From positions 62,001-126,000 of the forward strand of contig JAOQAK010000072.1 in NCBI GenBank assembly GCA_025963635.1: DNA of 64,000 nucleotides, given 5' to 3'. Below, piece by piece: positions 8,415 to 17,849 of this stretch; the stretch's first letter is position 1, and every line of letters begins with the position of its first letter. This DNA comes from Ferruginibacter sp. Its GTDB lineage: Bacteria; Bacteroidota; Bacteroidia; Chitinophagales; Chitinophagaceae. The position numbers and the translations under genes are program-made. Under the pieces are notes generated by a model that worked only from the letters and a program-made list of their open reading frames with translations, ran no database searches and was not told where the DNA came from.

Positions 8415-8565
8415 TATTTCGATTGTTAATGCTATTTCCACAGGCAAATGCTGCAGCAGACTTTGTATTTATCCATCTTTCCATTTAGTGAAAATTATAA
8501 CCGGTGAAAAGGAAAAGTCAATTGCCACACCCATGCAGATGTCGTATCCAGTATTAAAAAGGTTA

Positions 8566-8630
8566 TGAAAAATTGTATTATTAATGTAAACAAAAGTAGC
8601 AGGAAACCATATATCAAGTAACTATTTTTG
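8566..8630 (+). promoter_or_regulatory. Regulon promoter, perfect operator copy A plus -7 box
   Basis: Bases 8566-8602 are identical over 37 positions to 37750-37786 (core AATGTAAACAAAAGTAGCAG). The -7 box TATTTTTG (matches TAnnTTTG) lies at 8623-8630, with 20 bases between it and the operator end, the same as in the other copies. No -33 TTTG lies where expected. The sequence after the 37-mer differs between copies, so identity stops exactly at the presumed operator edge. It precedes the glycosidase-like gene at 8673 and the susC/susD pair behind it. Confidence 0.8.
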
Positions 8631-8672
8631 GAAAGTGCTTTAATTATCATTACCAAATTAATTCAATAAATT

Positions 8673-10025
8673 ATGATGAAATTCTTTTGCAATTATTTTT
8701 CAGTTAGATATATTTTGTTGGTAATCGCATTGCCATTATTTGCAAGTTCCTTTGCACAAACAACAACCGGTGGTGAACCACAGATTGGTAATAATAAAGT
8801 GGAAAAATTTTCTCCCGATGCTTTCCTCATTGGACGGGATTTTCACCACAATAAATTTATTGATCATAAGAAAGGGCTGCAAGGTATGGCAGCAAGTCAC
8901 TTTACTGTTGCTGACGCGGCGGATCCCCAGGATTATCGCCTGTGCGAAAAACTTGGTCTATCGGTAGTGGTCTCTGAGGGACCTCATTTAACCGGTGGCG
9001 ATTGGCTTAAACTATCAGATGATGAAATCGATACCTATATAAAAAAGATGGTTAAAAAAGCCGGTAAGAGTAAGTCGATTATTGGTTACCATATCTGTGA
9101 TGAACCTTCATCCCTGGCATTTCCTGCTTTGGCGAAGGCAGTTGCAGCAGTTAAAAAATATGCCCCAGGAAAGTTAGCTACTATTAATCTTTATCCAAGT
9201 TATGCTACCATCTGGCAGATGGACCAGATTAAATCACAGCTGGGAACAAAAACATATACTGAATACCTTGAGCGTTTTGTAAATGAGGTAAAACCACAGG
9301 TACTTAGTTACGATAACTATATGGTTGAAATGTCGATGGACATGGTAGATAAGGTAAAAGCCGGCAATTATTATACCAATCTTGTTGAGGTACGCCGCAT
9401 AGCGATAAAATATAATCTCCCGTTTTGGAATGTTGTTTCTTCCAACCAGATCCGCCCGTATACAACAATTCCTTCACCTGCGAATTTAGCTTTCCAGGTC
9501 TATACATCCCTGGCAGCGGGGGCGGGAGGAGTAAGGTGGTACACTTATCATGGCCAGGCATACGGCTATAATCCAATCGATAAAGATGAAAATAAAACCC
9601 TTACCTGGCGGTATCTCGAGGAAGTTAACAGGCAGATGGCTATCCTTGGTCCCATCATAAAGCAATTAACTTCTACCGGCGTTTATTTTACATCACCTTC
9701 TCCTGAATCATCACTTCCCGTATTGCCGGGTAAGTGGGTGGAAAAGCTGGATACGGATGCGCCCATGATGGTGGGTGAATTTGTGAGCGCCAACGGTACA
9801 AACTATGTGATGGTAGTAAACCTCAGCCTGGAAAAATCAGCAAGGTTCGATCTGAAAACAAAAATCGAGCAGGAAAAAATATGGACGATTTCCGTTGGAG
9901 AAGATGGGCAATTGGTTCAGGCAAGTCATAAAAACGGCATCTGGCTCACAGCGGGGCAAGGGATTTTAATAAAATGCGGTGGTGAATATTTCGCGGAACC
10001 CGAACAGAAAAAGCCGGTTTATTAA
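8673..10025 (+). CDS. Secreted clan GH-A-like putative glycoside hydrolase
   Basis: The 450-residue protein has a signal peptide (residues 1-29, ending 'SSFAQ'). The body looks like a TIM barrel: 'LGLSVVVSEGPHL', 'IIGYHICDEPSS' with Glu144 at the place of a clan GH-A acid/base, 'PQVLSYDNYMVE', and a late 'AGAGGVRWYTYHG' strand as in GH42-type barrels. A beta-sandwich-like tail follows (about 375-440, 'YVMVVNLS'). I cannot place it in a numbered GH family. It is the first gene of the operon with susC/susD pair 1 and sits right behind the strong operator, so it is probably a core enzyme of this locus. Confidence 0.6.
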   Translation: MMKFFCNYFSVRYILLVIALPLFASSFAQTTTGGEPQIGNNKVEKFSPDAFLIGRDFHHNKFIDHKKGLQGMAASHFTVADAADPQDYRLCEKLGLSVVVSEGPHLTGGDWLKLSDDEIDTYIKKMVKKAGKSKSIIGYHICDEPSSLAFPALAKAVAAVKKYAPGKLATINLYPSYATIWQMDQIKSQLGTKTYTEYLERFVNEVKPQVLSYDNYMVEMSMDMVDKVKAGNYYTNLVEVRRIAIKYNLPFWNVVSSNQIRPYTTIPSPANLAFQVYTSLAAGAGGVRWYTYHGQAYGYNPIDKDENKTLTWRYLEEVNRQMAILGPIIKQLTSTGVYFTSPSPESSLPVLPGKWVEKLDTDAPMMVGEFVSANGTNYVMVVNLSLEKSARFDLKTKIEQEKIWTISVGEDGQLVQASHKNGIWLTAGQGILIKCGGEYFAEPEQKKPVY

Positions 10026-10107
10026 AAACGCAAGACACTTCTGATAAAATAGGGTTGTTTAAAAATTACCCATATAAACTTAATTCCAATCAACTTAAAA
10101 TCTGCAT

Positions 10108-13100
10108 ATGAATAGAAGAATATTGACGTTGTTTTTGAGTATGTTACTAACGGCCCTGAATACTTTCGGACAACAGAAAACAGTAACCGGCAAGGTAACA
10201 GACGGAAGCTCGCGACCCTTACTCGGAGTTACAGTAAAGGTCAAAGGGAAGACTTCAGATATAAGTACTAGTACCGATGCCCTTGGTAATTTTGCTATCA
10301 AGGCAAACAAGGGGCAAACGATTGTATTTAGTTTTGTAGGTACCATTACCGAAGAGCGGGTTGTCGGCAAAGAGTCTGAAATCAATGTTTTATTAAATGA
10401 AGATTCCAAATCTTTAGATGCGGTGGTGGTAGTTGGTTACGGAAGCCAAAAGAAGTCAAATCTTACAGGTGCGGTTGCTACCATTGATGTAGAAAAGACT
10501 TTGGGCTCACGTCCTGTCGCTGATCTTGCCCGTGGTCTGCAGGGTTCTTCCCCCGGTCTTTTAATCACTACCTCAAGTGGCAATCTCGGCCAATCTCCTG
10601 AAATACATATTCGCGGCATTGATGGCTCTGTAAATGCAGAAGCCAAACCGCTCATCCTTTTGGACAACGTTCCCATCCCGGACATGATGATGGTGAACCC
10701 CCAGGATATTGAGTCTGTGTCTATCCTTAAAGACGCAGCTTCTGCTTCCATTTATGGAGCAAGAGGTTCATGGGGAGTGATCCTGTTGACATCAAAAAAG
10801 GGTAAAAGAGGAGAGATGCGGGTTTCTTACAACAATAGCTTCGCATGGTCTTCACCTATGAATACACCTAAAATTGCGGATGGTGCGGATGGAGCAGGAT
10901 ATATGCTTCAGCAATCCAGGAGAACGGCTCCCACCACAGCCAGTTTTAATATATTGGGTGCTTATTATGATGATTTGAGCATTGATCGGATGAGACAATG
11001 GAAAAGTCTGTACGGAAACATGGATTTAGGGACTGAGATGGTAGAGGGCCGCGACTTTGAGCGCAGGGCAGGGCAGACTTACTTTTATCGTGCATATGAT
11101 GCAGACAAAGTATTCCTGAATGCATCATCTCCCCAAATGAAACATAATCTCTCCATTTCAGGTGGCAATGAGAAAACCACTTATTATGCAAGTTTTGGTA
11201 TGATGGACCAGAAGGGATTAGTGAAAATTACCCCGGAGCCGGATAGATTTACCCGCTTTAACGGAACAGTTAGAGTTGAGTCAAAGATTAATAGTTGGTT
11301 TACAGCCCGCGGGGCGGTGACGAATTTTATCTCTAACAAGCAGTACCCTAATTTCAGGTTGGCAAATGCTTCGGCAGGCGCCAATGAGTATTGGTTCAAT
11401 ATATATCGCTACCCCGAAACTTATCCGTACGGAACATTCAACGGTTTGCCGATGAAAAATATTCTTACTGAGCTCCAACAGGCTCATATGAATAAAGAGT
11501 CGGATGACCAGGGCCGTTTGCAGCTGGGATCAACAATAACCTTCCTGAAGGGTTGGACCGCCGACCTGGATTATACTTACTCAATAGATAATTCGCATTC
11601 GGTGATTGCAACTTCACCTATTTCAGGCATAAACAGTTGGATCGATCCTACTTTAACCAGTGTACTGCCCAATTATTTCCCTGCGGAAGATTATGTGATA
11701 GAAAATTCTGCCTGGATCAAAAGAAATGTGGGAAAAGGATATACTACTTATAACAAAAACATAAAAGATCACAGTTTTAAGCTGATGGCCGGCGGTGATA
11801 TTGAGTATTATATTGCTGATTTCCAGTACTCGAAAGCAATGGGCTTAATGCTTCCTTCGAGGCCAACGCTAAACCTTACATCGGGGGCACAATTTGCCAA
11901 CGGGTATCCTACACACTGGTCAACGCTGGGTTATTTCGGCCGGTTAAATTATTCATACAAAGACAAATACCTCTTTGAGGCCAATATCAGGAGAGATGGC
12001 TCGTCCAACTTCCCTACAAACCAGAAATGGGGTACTTTCCCTTCATTCTCCGCAGGGTACATTATTACCAATGAAAAGTTCATGGAGGGCATTAAAGATC
12101 ATTCCCCGCTTTCATTCCTGAAAATACGGGGCTCATGGGGATCGATCGGTAACAACGATGTAGGAGGCAATTCTTATCTACGCACAATGAGCGCTTCCTC
12201 ATCCAATTGGTGGATCACCGGCCTTAATCCTACAAGCGTGGGAGTGTTTGGTAATATCGCCCAATCTTTAACCTGGGAAACTGTTGAAACACTGGATCTT
12301 GGGCTCAATGCTAAATTCTTCAAAAATGCGTTGAATGTTGAGTTTGACCTGTTTAGTCGTGCCACCAAAGACATGGTTACTTCGGGGATTGAACTGCCTG
12401 TTTCTCTTGGAGCAGCATCTTCCAAACGCAACTTTGGCGAATTGGTTACAAAGGGCTGGGAATTGTCTCTTTCATACGATAAGCAATTCGCCAACGGAAT
12501 GGGTTTTAACGTAATGGGATCACTTTCTGATGCAACGGGTAAGATCACCAAATTTGCCAACAGCGAAGTAAGTATTTTGCCCGGTGGTAATGATGTTCCA
12601 AATTACCAGGGCAAAACAATGGGTGAAATCTGGGGATATAATTCAGACCGGCTTTTTACAACCGACGATTTTACAGGTAACAATGGCGCAGCCAACCCAA
12701 CATGGAACTATAGCGGTAAAACCCCCAACCAGGATCCGCTCAATTCAAGTTCAGCTTTCCATTATGGTCCCGGAGATGTTAAGTATAAAGATATGAATGG
12801 GGATGGTGTTGTTGATTTCGGGCAGGGAACGAATCTTAATCATGGCGATATGAGTGTGATTGGAAATACAACCCCCCGTTACATTTACGGGTTAAGACTT
12901 GGATTTACCTACAAAGGTTTGGATGTTAGTTCCTTTTTGCAAGGCGTAGGGAAAAGAGATTACTGGGGAACCGGGTCACTCTTTGTTCCCGGGTTTACAG
13001 CAGGTGAAGCTGTTTACCAAAACCAGATGGACTATTGGACGCCCGATAATCCCAATGCATACTTTCCTGCTCCATCGAACCCGGGAGCAAATAATCACAA

Positions 13101-13389
13101 TGCAAACTGGCAGCCACAAACCCGCTATTTATTGAACATGGCTTATACCAGGGTTAAAAATATAACGATTGGCTACACCCTTCCCCGTCAATGGCTGCAA
13201 AAGGCCCGGATCAACAGGGCACGAATATTTGCAAGCGGTGAAAACCTGTTCACCATTGATAAACTGGATATGAGTATCGATCCTGAAATTCAGCAAAATT
13301 CAGTTGAAGGATTTACAGATGCAAAAAGCTTTGGAAGAACCTATCCATATTTTAAAACCTGGTCTGTTGGTGTGCAGATAGATTTATAA
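10108..13389 (+). CDS. SusC/RagA-type TonB-dependent outer-membrane transporter (pair 1)
   Basis: The 1093-residue protein has a signal peptide (to 'NTFGQ'), then a carboxypeptidase-regulatory-like beta domain (about 24-105: 'VTGKVTDGSSRPLLGVTVKV'), a TonB-interaction stretch 'SLDAVVVVGYGSQKKSNLTG', the plug domain (about 115-235, including 'IRGIDGSVNAEAKPLILLD' and 'SVSILKDAASASIYGARG'), and a long barrel ending in 'WSVGVQIDL'. It is full length for the family. It imports oligosaccharides bound by the SusD partner, whose gene begins 18 bases downstream. The ligand cannot be deduced from the sequence. Confidence 0.95.
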   Translation: MNRRILTLFLSMLLTALNTFGQQKTVTGKVTDGSSRPLLGVTVKVKGKTSDISTSTDALGNFAIKANKGQTIVFSFVGTITEERVVGKESEINVLLNEDSKSLDAVVVVGYGSQKKSNLTGAVATIDVEKTLGSRPVADLARGLQGSSPGLLITTSSGNLGQSPEIHIRGIDGSVNAEAKPLILLDNVPIPDMMMVNPQDIESVSILKDAASASIYGARGSWGVILLTSKKGKRGEMRVSYNNSFAWSSPMNTPKIADGADGAGYMLQQSRRTAPTTASFNILGAYYDDLSIDRMRQWKSLYGNMDLGTEMVEGRDFERRAGQTYFYRAYDADKVFLNASSPQMKHNLSISGGNEKTTYYASFGMMDQKGLVKITPEPDRFTRFNGTVRVESKINSWFTARGAVTNFISNKQYPNFRLANASAGANEYWFNIYRYPETYPYGTFNGLPMKNILTELQQAHMNKESDDQGRLQLGSTITFLKGWTADLDYTYSIDNSHSVIATSPISGINSWIDPTLTSVLPNYFPAEDYVIENSAWIKRNVGKGYTTYNKNIKDHSFKLMAGGDIEYYIADFQYSKAMGLMLPSRPTLNLTSGAQFANGYPTHWSTLGYFGRLNYSYKDKYLFEANIRRDGSSNFPTNQKWGTFPSFSAGYIITNEKFMEGIKDHSPLSFLKIRGSWGSIGNNDVGGNSYLRTMSASSSNWWITGLNPTSVGVFGNIAQSLTWETVETLDLGLNAKFFKNALNVEFDLFSRATKDMVTSGIELPVSLGAASSKRNFGELVTKGWELSLSYDKQFANGMGFNVMGSLSDATGKITKFANSEVSILPGGNDVPNYQGKTMGEIWGYNSDRLFTTDDFTGNNGAANPTWNYSGKTPNQDPLNSSSAFHYGPGDVKYKDMNGDGVVDFGQGTNLNHGDMSVIGNTTPRYIYGLRLGFTYKGLDVSSFLQGVGKRDYWGTGSLFVPGFTAGEAVYQNQMDYWTPDNPNAYFPAPSNPGANNHNANWQPQTRYLLNMAYTRVKNITIGYTLPRQWLQKARINRARIFASGENLFTIDKLDMSIDPEIQQNSVEGFTDAKSFGRTYPYFKTWSVGVQIDL

Positions 13390-13407
13390 ACTTTTAATTT
13401 AGACGGT

Positions 13408-15213
13408 ATGAAAAATAAACTATTGATATTGGTGTGTGCAATATTTTTAACCACCGGTTGTAAAAAAGATTTTCTAGTCCAGGAGCCATTGGCCTCTTTT
13501 ACCGATGACGATTTCTGGAAATCAGAAACAAGTGTGAGGGCCTTTGCGATGGGATACTACGCAGACAGGTTCCCCGGTTTTGGAACCAATGATGTAGGTG
13601 GAGCTTACTCTGTTCATGAAGTGCTAAATGATGACTATACGAGCATCAGCCTGCCCGGTTTCGCTAACCAGGCAACAAATAGTGGAGGCAGTTGGGACGC
13701 CTTTTTTAGCAAGATAAGAAAGGACAATATATTCGTTGACCGGGTTTCTAAAATGAAGTTTACTGACGATGTTGCTTCAAAGCATTGGATTGGGATCGCC
13801 CGGTTTTTCAGAGCATTGGATTATTCGGATTTTGTATTTTCTTTTGGCGATGTACCTTATTACGATAGGGCCCTGGAAGACACTGATACCCTCCTTTATA
13901 AAACCCGTGATGCCGCCACTTTTGTAATGGATAAGGTTCTGGAGGATTTTGTATATGCTGCCCAGAATGTTAAAACAGACGATCTTTTGACAGGGCCAAC
14001 GGGGCTGGTAATTACGAAGGATGTGGTAGACGCTTTCATATCAAGGCAAATGCTGTTTGTCGGCACTAAGATAAAGTACGACCCTAAAAGTTCCGCTGAT
14101 GACAAAGCCAAGGCTGCGGTATACTTAAAAGCAGCTAAAGACGCCGCAGGGAGAGTGATGGCTACGGGCCGTTATTCGGTAGCCGATATCTATCAAAAGC
14201 TTTGCAGTACCATTGATATCAGTGGAACGGGCGCCGTAAAAAAAGAGATGATCCTGTATCGCAGTTATAATACCGGTGAGGTAACTCATGCGATCGCATC
14301 TGGCAATAACGAGAATACAATTCAGGGCAACGCCGCATCCAAAGATGTCATTGACGCTTACTTGTGTACCAATGGTTTGCCCATCAAAACAACCGCAGGA
14401 ATAAATCCTCTCTATTTGGGCGATCAAACAGCAACTAACCAAATGAAGAACAGGGATCCACGCTTAGCGAATACGTTCCGCACAGACAGGTTTTACTTGC
14501 AGTATATCGAAACCGGCTACGCAGCAACAGGTTTTAAATGCTATAAGTTCCTGGATGAAGCGACGCAAACACAGGCTTATGCAGTGCAGAGTTTTAATAT
14601 TACGGATGCTCCGATCATCAGGCTTGGTGAAGTGATGATGAACTATATTGAAGCAGCCGCCGAACTGGCTGATATGGGACTGTACACAGTGGCTCAAAGC
14701 GACGTGGACCAGACGATCAACGCCCTGAGAAAAAGAGCCGGTTATGCAGCAGCGACCAGGCTTCCGGATATGAAGATCATTGGCGGCTTGCCTGCAATTG
14801 GAGCAACCGTATATGACGATGCTGAAAGAGATCCATCTGTGCCTTCATTTATCTGGGAGGTGCGCCGTGAGCGAAGATTGGAGTTACTCTATGAAGGCTT
14901 TCGTTTACATGATATCAAACGTTGGAGAAAGATCAATTATGCAAACACCGAGCTGTATCCCAAAAAAAACCTGGGTGCGTGGATTACCAAGAGTTCTGTT
15001 ACAAAAGCCCTCATTCTTGCAGATATTAATGGTAATGTTACTTCCGCAGGAAATGTTGCAACAGGCAGTGGCTATGTGAAAGTTTCCCAAACGGTGAGAA
15101 ATACAAGCAATGGATTTGTACTCGACAGGAATTACCTGGAGAGTGTGCCTGCCTACCAAATCGATTTTTACAAAAAAAGCGGTGTAACACTTACGCAGAA
15201 TCCGGGCTGGTAA
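13408..15213 (+). CDS. SusD/RagB-type surface glycan-binding lipoprotein (pair 1)
   Basis: The 601-residue lipoprotein has the lipobox 'LTTGCKKDF' near residue 18, so it is anchored in the outer membrane. RagB/SusD features include 'ASFTDDDFWKSETSVRAFAMGYYADRF' at the N-terminus split by loops, the TPR-like middle with 'IARFFRALDYSDFVFSFGDVP', and the C-terminal 'FIWEVRRERRLELLYEGFRLHDIKRWRK', which is diagnostic. It caps the SusC barrel encoded just upstream and binds the glycan. Nothing looks broken. Confidence 0.94.
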   Translation: MKNKLLILVCAIFLTTGCKKDFLVQEPLASFTDDDFWKSETSVRAFAMGYYADRFPGFGTNDVGGAYSVHEVLNDDYTSISLPGFANQATNSGGSWDAFFSKIRKDNIFVDRVSKMKFTDDVASKHWIGIARFFRALDYSDFVFSFGDVPYYDRALEDTDTLLYKTRDAATFVMDKVLEDFVYAAQNVKTDDLLTGPTGLVITKDVVDAFISRQMLFVGTKIKYDPKSSADDKAKAAVYLKAAKDAAGRVMATGRYSVADIYQKLCSTIDISGTGAVKKEMILYRSYNTGEVTHAIASGNNENTIQGNAASKDVIDAYLCTNGLPIKTTAGINPLYLGDQTATNQMKNRDPRLANTFRTDRFYLQYIETGYAATGFKCYKFLDEATQTQAYAVQSFNITDAPIIRLGEVMMNYIEAAAELADMGLYTVAQSDVDQTINALRKRAGYAAATRLPDMKIIGGLPAIGATVYDDAERDPSVPSFIWEVRRERRLELLYEGFRLHDIKRWRKINYANTELYPKKNLGAWITKSSVTKALILADINGNVTSAGNVATGSGYVKVSQTVRNTSNGFVLDRNYLESVPAYQIDFYKKSGVTLTQNPGW

Positions 15214-15268
15214 TTGGGATGCAATTTAGTAAATAGCATATCCTGAAATAACTTTTAAATATAAAATC

Positions 15269-15631
15269 ATGAAGATATCAGTAATAAAAATAATGATCTC
15301 CATCCTTGTAGTTGCAGGCTTTACAAGCCTGGCTAGCTCGTGCAAAAAAAGCGAGGTGGCAGTTGATAAAACCTGTAAGATAGCCTTCATACTTAATTTG
15401 ACAAATGCAGCCGGTGATACAACATTTGTTAATGGGATCGCCGGTGAGCTGGTTCAAAATGTTCCCACCATAACAAGGACAGGATTTAAATTTGATGGTT
15501 GGTATACCAATTCAGCCGACGCTAATCCCAATCCAACTAAAAATACTGCTGCACCAAAGTTTCCGGCGTACAATTTTTCAGTAAAACCTATCTACCTGGA
15601 CATAATCCTATATGCGAGATGGATTCCATAA
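15269..15631 (+). CDS. Small lipoprotein with one InlB/Listeria-Bacteroides-type repeat
   Basis: The 120-residue protein has a signal peptide with lipobox 'LASSCKKSE', then one copy of the beta-grasp repeat seen in internalin-like and Bacteroidota surface proteins: 'TRTGFKFDGWYTNSADANP' ... 'KPIYLDIILYARWIP' (the FxGWYt ... LyArW signature). It follows susD by 55 bases and so is probably co-transcribed and surface exposed. Its place as the third gene of a Sus operon suggests an accessory ligand-binding or structural role; that is inference. Confidence 0.7.
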   Translation: MKISVIKIMISILVVAGFTSLASSCKKSEVAVDKTCKIAFILNLTNAAGDTTFVNGIAGELVQNVPTITRTGFKFDGWYTNSADANPNPTKNTAAPKFPAYNFSVKPIYLDIILYARWIP

Positions 15632-15658
15632 TCCATTCTCGCAGGTAGATTAAAAAAG

Positions 15659-15720
15659 TATGTCAAGTATAAAACGACGCTTTAATCCGTGAAATGTAAT
15701 TGGTAAACCGTGATTGTTGG
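15659..15720. repeat. Dispersed repeat, copy 2 (matches 1194-1255)
   Basis: Sixty-two ungapped positions match 1194-1255 with about 10 differences; both start TATGTCAAGT and share GACGCTTT, TCCGTGAA and GGTAAACCGT. The right-hand inverted arm seen in copy 1 (CTTGACATAACAC) is absent here, so this copy looks truncated. Confidence 0.65.
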
Positions 15721-15757
15721 CAAGCGTGAATAAATATCGTTTAGTTAAATGTTTTAT

Positions 15758-15909
15758 GTTCCATAGGAACATTTGGTGGGTAGGAAAAGCAGAATGGAAA
15801 AGCGTTCCATCGGAACGCATGGTGCTAACGCCAGTAACACCAAACGTTCCAATGGAACGTAACATATCCTTTTTATTAATTGCTACCCACCAAATGCCCC
15901 GATGGGGCA
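15758..15909. repeat. REP-like cluster of four palindromes inside an inverted repeat
   Basis: Four short palindromes are packed in 152 bases: GTTCCATAGGAAC (15758-15770), GCGTTCCATCGGAACGC (15802-15818), ACGTTCCAATGGAACGT (15844-15860) and TGCCCCGATGGGGCA (15895-15909). The first three share the GTTCC/GGAAC arms. ATTTGGTGGGTAG (15771-15783) is the perfect reverse complement of 15883-15895, so the block can fold as a large cruciform with side hairpins. This resembles repetitive extragenic palindromes mobilised by IS200-like REP transposases; no such transposase is in the window. Confidence 0.75.
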
Positions 15910-16397
15910 ACCGCTCTTTTATGTAAACGAAATTGAACCGCGAATCAATGTCGTTTACTAAACGTATTTCGTTTAGATACCTGTTTTGGGATGAACTGGT
16001 TTTGTAAACGCACCTAATTAAATGGTCTGTGAATTATGTTTCCATTCTAAAACAGTACCTGCATAAGCAGCCTCTTTCGGTTCGGTTCGGATGAAATCGG
16101 AATTTAAAAAATGCGCAGCATATTTTTTAAAAGAAGCGAAAGCAGCTGCGTTGCAGGTACGCAGCCCCGCCGGCTGTGGAGGCGAAACCAACAAATTTAA
16201 AAGCGCTAACTATTTTAAAGATCTGTGTGATTAAATAACAATTAATAGACAGTCTTAACTAAACAACATTGAATAGCGAATAATCAGTATTTCACGATTG
16301 ACCATTCACCATGGTAGTTTGAAATCTAAGAAACAAGTCCCAAACTTCCCGGATACCGGCGAAATTTATTAACCAGTTTTGAAAAACCAATCACGAA

Positions 16398-17819
16398 ATG
16401 ATAAGTAAAGAGACAAACATAAATAGGATATTTTTCTTAATGGCGATATGGACTGCTTGCGTTTGTTCCTGCACCAAGAAGAACCTTAGTCAAACAACAC
16501 CACCCGCTGATGTCGCTGAATTCACTGTAAACCAGGATAAGATTGTGTCAACTGACTTTGTTGGATTTGGCACAGAATATAACCAAAATGTTTACTCCGC
16601 GTTTAGCGCTACAGATGGAATCAATGCATCAAATATCGGGCAGCTGGAAGCTAAAGTAAAAGCGCTTAAATCGCAGTATGTGCGTATATTCTTCGACTCC
16701 AAAGCCTGGCCAACAGATTCAAAATATTCGCCCGCTACCGCGGATTTCATGGCCTCATTTGTGAACACCGTTAAGTTGGCGCAGGATGCAGGTGCAACTA
16801 CTATCAACATCACTTTTTGGCACACCGCCACTGTTGCCCAAATGCCTGCTTTTGCGGATGTTTTAAACGATTTAATTGTAAACCGCGGGTTAACCTCGGT
16901 GAAGCAGGTAACCATACAAAATGAGGTGAATAGCACAAGTATGACGATGGCCGATTACAAAGCATGCTATGTAAGCCTTGACCAGGCACTGAAGACCCTG
17001 GCCATTCGCAACCTGGTAAAATTTGTCGGGGGCGACCTGGTACAAACCGACCAGCAAAATTGGTTTACCTACATGGCTGCAAATATGAACGACCTTCTTT
17101 ACGGGTACTCTACACATATCTATTGGGACGATAACGATGCCGCAAAGCCTGCTACCAGGCTAACAGAAGTTACCAATATTGTCAAGGGGTTGGGCGCAGC
17201 CGCAAAACCGCTTTATGTAACAGAGTACGGTGTAAGAGGGGGAAATAAAACAGGCGCTCCTGATCCGGGCAATCTTACCGGAACCAATGAGCCCATTTCT
17301 CAAACCAATACCTCGGCGCTGCAAAATGCATTGTTCCAGGTAAATGGTTTGAATCTCGGATACGGTGGATTTATAAGATGGGATTGCTATAAAGCAAAAT
17401 ACGATGGTGGCACACAATACTTTTCCTGTATAGGCAGTGGTACAGATGGTTACCCATTGTATCCTTTGTACTATATCACCTGCCTGTTTACCAATACCTG
17501 TCAGCCCGGTTGGAACGTGGTTGAAACAAAACAGGGCACCAATATAAACAAGGCGGTAGCAGTGATGCGGGAGAAGACAGGTCAAAATATGACACTGTAT
17601 GCCGTCAATAAATCCAACGGTATGTTTCCTTATGTTGTTGCCGGTTTACCTGCCAAAAAGAATTTTCATGTAATAGTTTGGAATAACGACCAGAAGGGAA
17701 AGATTGAGAAAATTGCTGATGTTAGTACGGATGAATCAGGCATGCTGAAATTAAATCTTCCTGCCCAGGCGGTAGCTGCTGTTACAACATTAAACGTAGA
17801 CATCAGCAAAATTCTGTAG
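16398..17819 (+). CDS. Clan GH-A glycoside hydrolase lipoprotein
   Basis: The 473-residue protein has a hydrophobic signal ending in a Cys cluster ('TACVCSCTKK', residues 19-28), so it is probably a lipoprotein. The catalytic domain is a TIM barrel with 'VTIQNEVNST' (Glu176, acid/base after Asn) and 'PLYVTEYGVRGG' (Glu276, nucleophile). The Asn-Glu pair and the 100-residue spacing are typical of clan GH-A (GH5, GH30, GH39 and similar). A small beta domain closes the C-terminus. It is the first enzyme of the segment with GH42-like, GH78 and sulfatase genes; the next gene starts 30 bases later. The family number is not assignable by eye. Confidence 0.75.
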   Translation: MISKETNINRIFFLMAIWTACVCSCTKKNLSQTTPPADVAEFTVNQDKIVSTDFVGFGTEYNQNVYSAFSATDGINASNIGQLEAKVKALKSQYVRIFFDSKAWPTDSKYSPATADFMASFVNTVKLAQDAGATTINITFWHTATVAQMPAFADVLNDLIVNRGLTSVKQVTIQNEVNSTSMTMADYKACYVSLDQALKTLAIRNLVKFVGGDLVQTDQQNWFTYMAANMNDLLYGYSTHIYWDDNDAAKPATRLTEVTNIVKGLGAAAKPLYVTEYGVRGGNKTGAPDPGNLTGTNEPISQTNTSALQNALFQVNGLNLGYGGFIRWDCYKAKYDGGTQYFSCIGSGTDGYPLYPLYYITCLFTNTCQPGWNVVETKQGTNINKAVAVMREKTGQNMTLYAVNKSNGMFPYVVAGLPAKKNFHVIVWNNDQKGKIEKIADVSTDESGMLKLNLPAQAVAAVTTLNVDISKIL

Positions 17820-17849
17820 CAAATTTTAATGATTTAAAAACGAAAAAAA

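Larger units (their letters stand above)
15632..16397. other. 766-base noncoding region between PUL segments
   Basis: No convincing gene is present. It holds a second copy of the dispersed repeat (15659-15720), a compact cluster of short palindromes (15758-15909), a hairpin at 16145-16165 (GCTGCGT, 7-base loop, ACGCAGC), and a segment at 16290-16312 resembling 36470-36489. A 47-codon plus-strand frame at 16091-16234 exists but has no recognisable features. It separates the susCD operon from the enzyme genes downstream, so the latter may have their own promoter near 16320-16390; none was identified. Confidence 0.6.

Noticed and set aside
10095..12560. Several antisense frames of up to 128 codons under the susC gene
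   Set aside because: They are shadows of the strongly coding plus-strand frame, with no family features of their own.
15758..15909. Reading the palindrome cluster as a CRISPR array
   Set aside because: The units are of unequal length, spacing is irregular, the units themselves are palindromes of 13-17 bases, and there are no cas genes.
16091..16234. 47-codon plus-strand ORF in the repeat-rich region
   Set aside because: It has no signal peptide, helix or known motif, overlaps a hairpin, and its length is within chance expectation.
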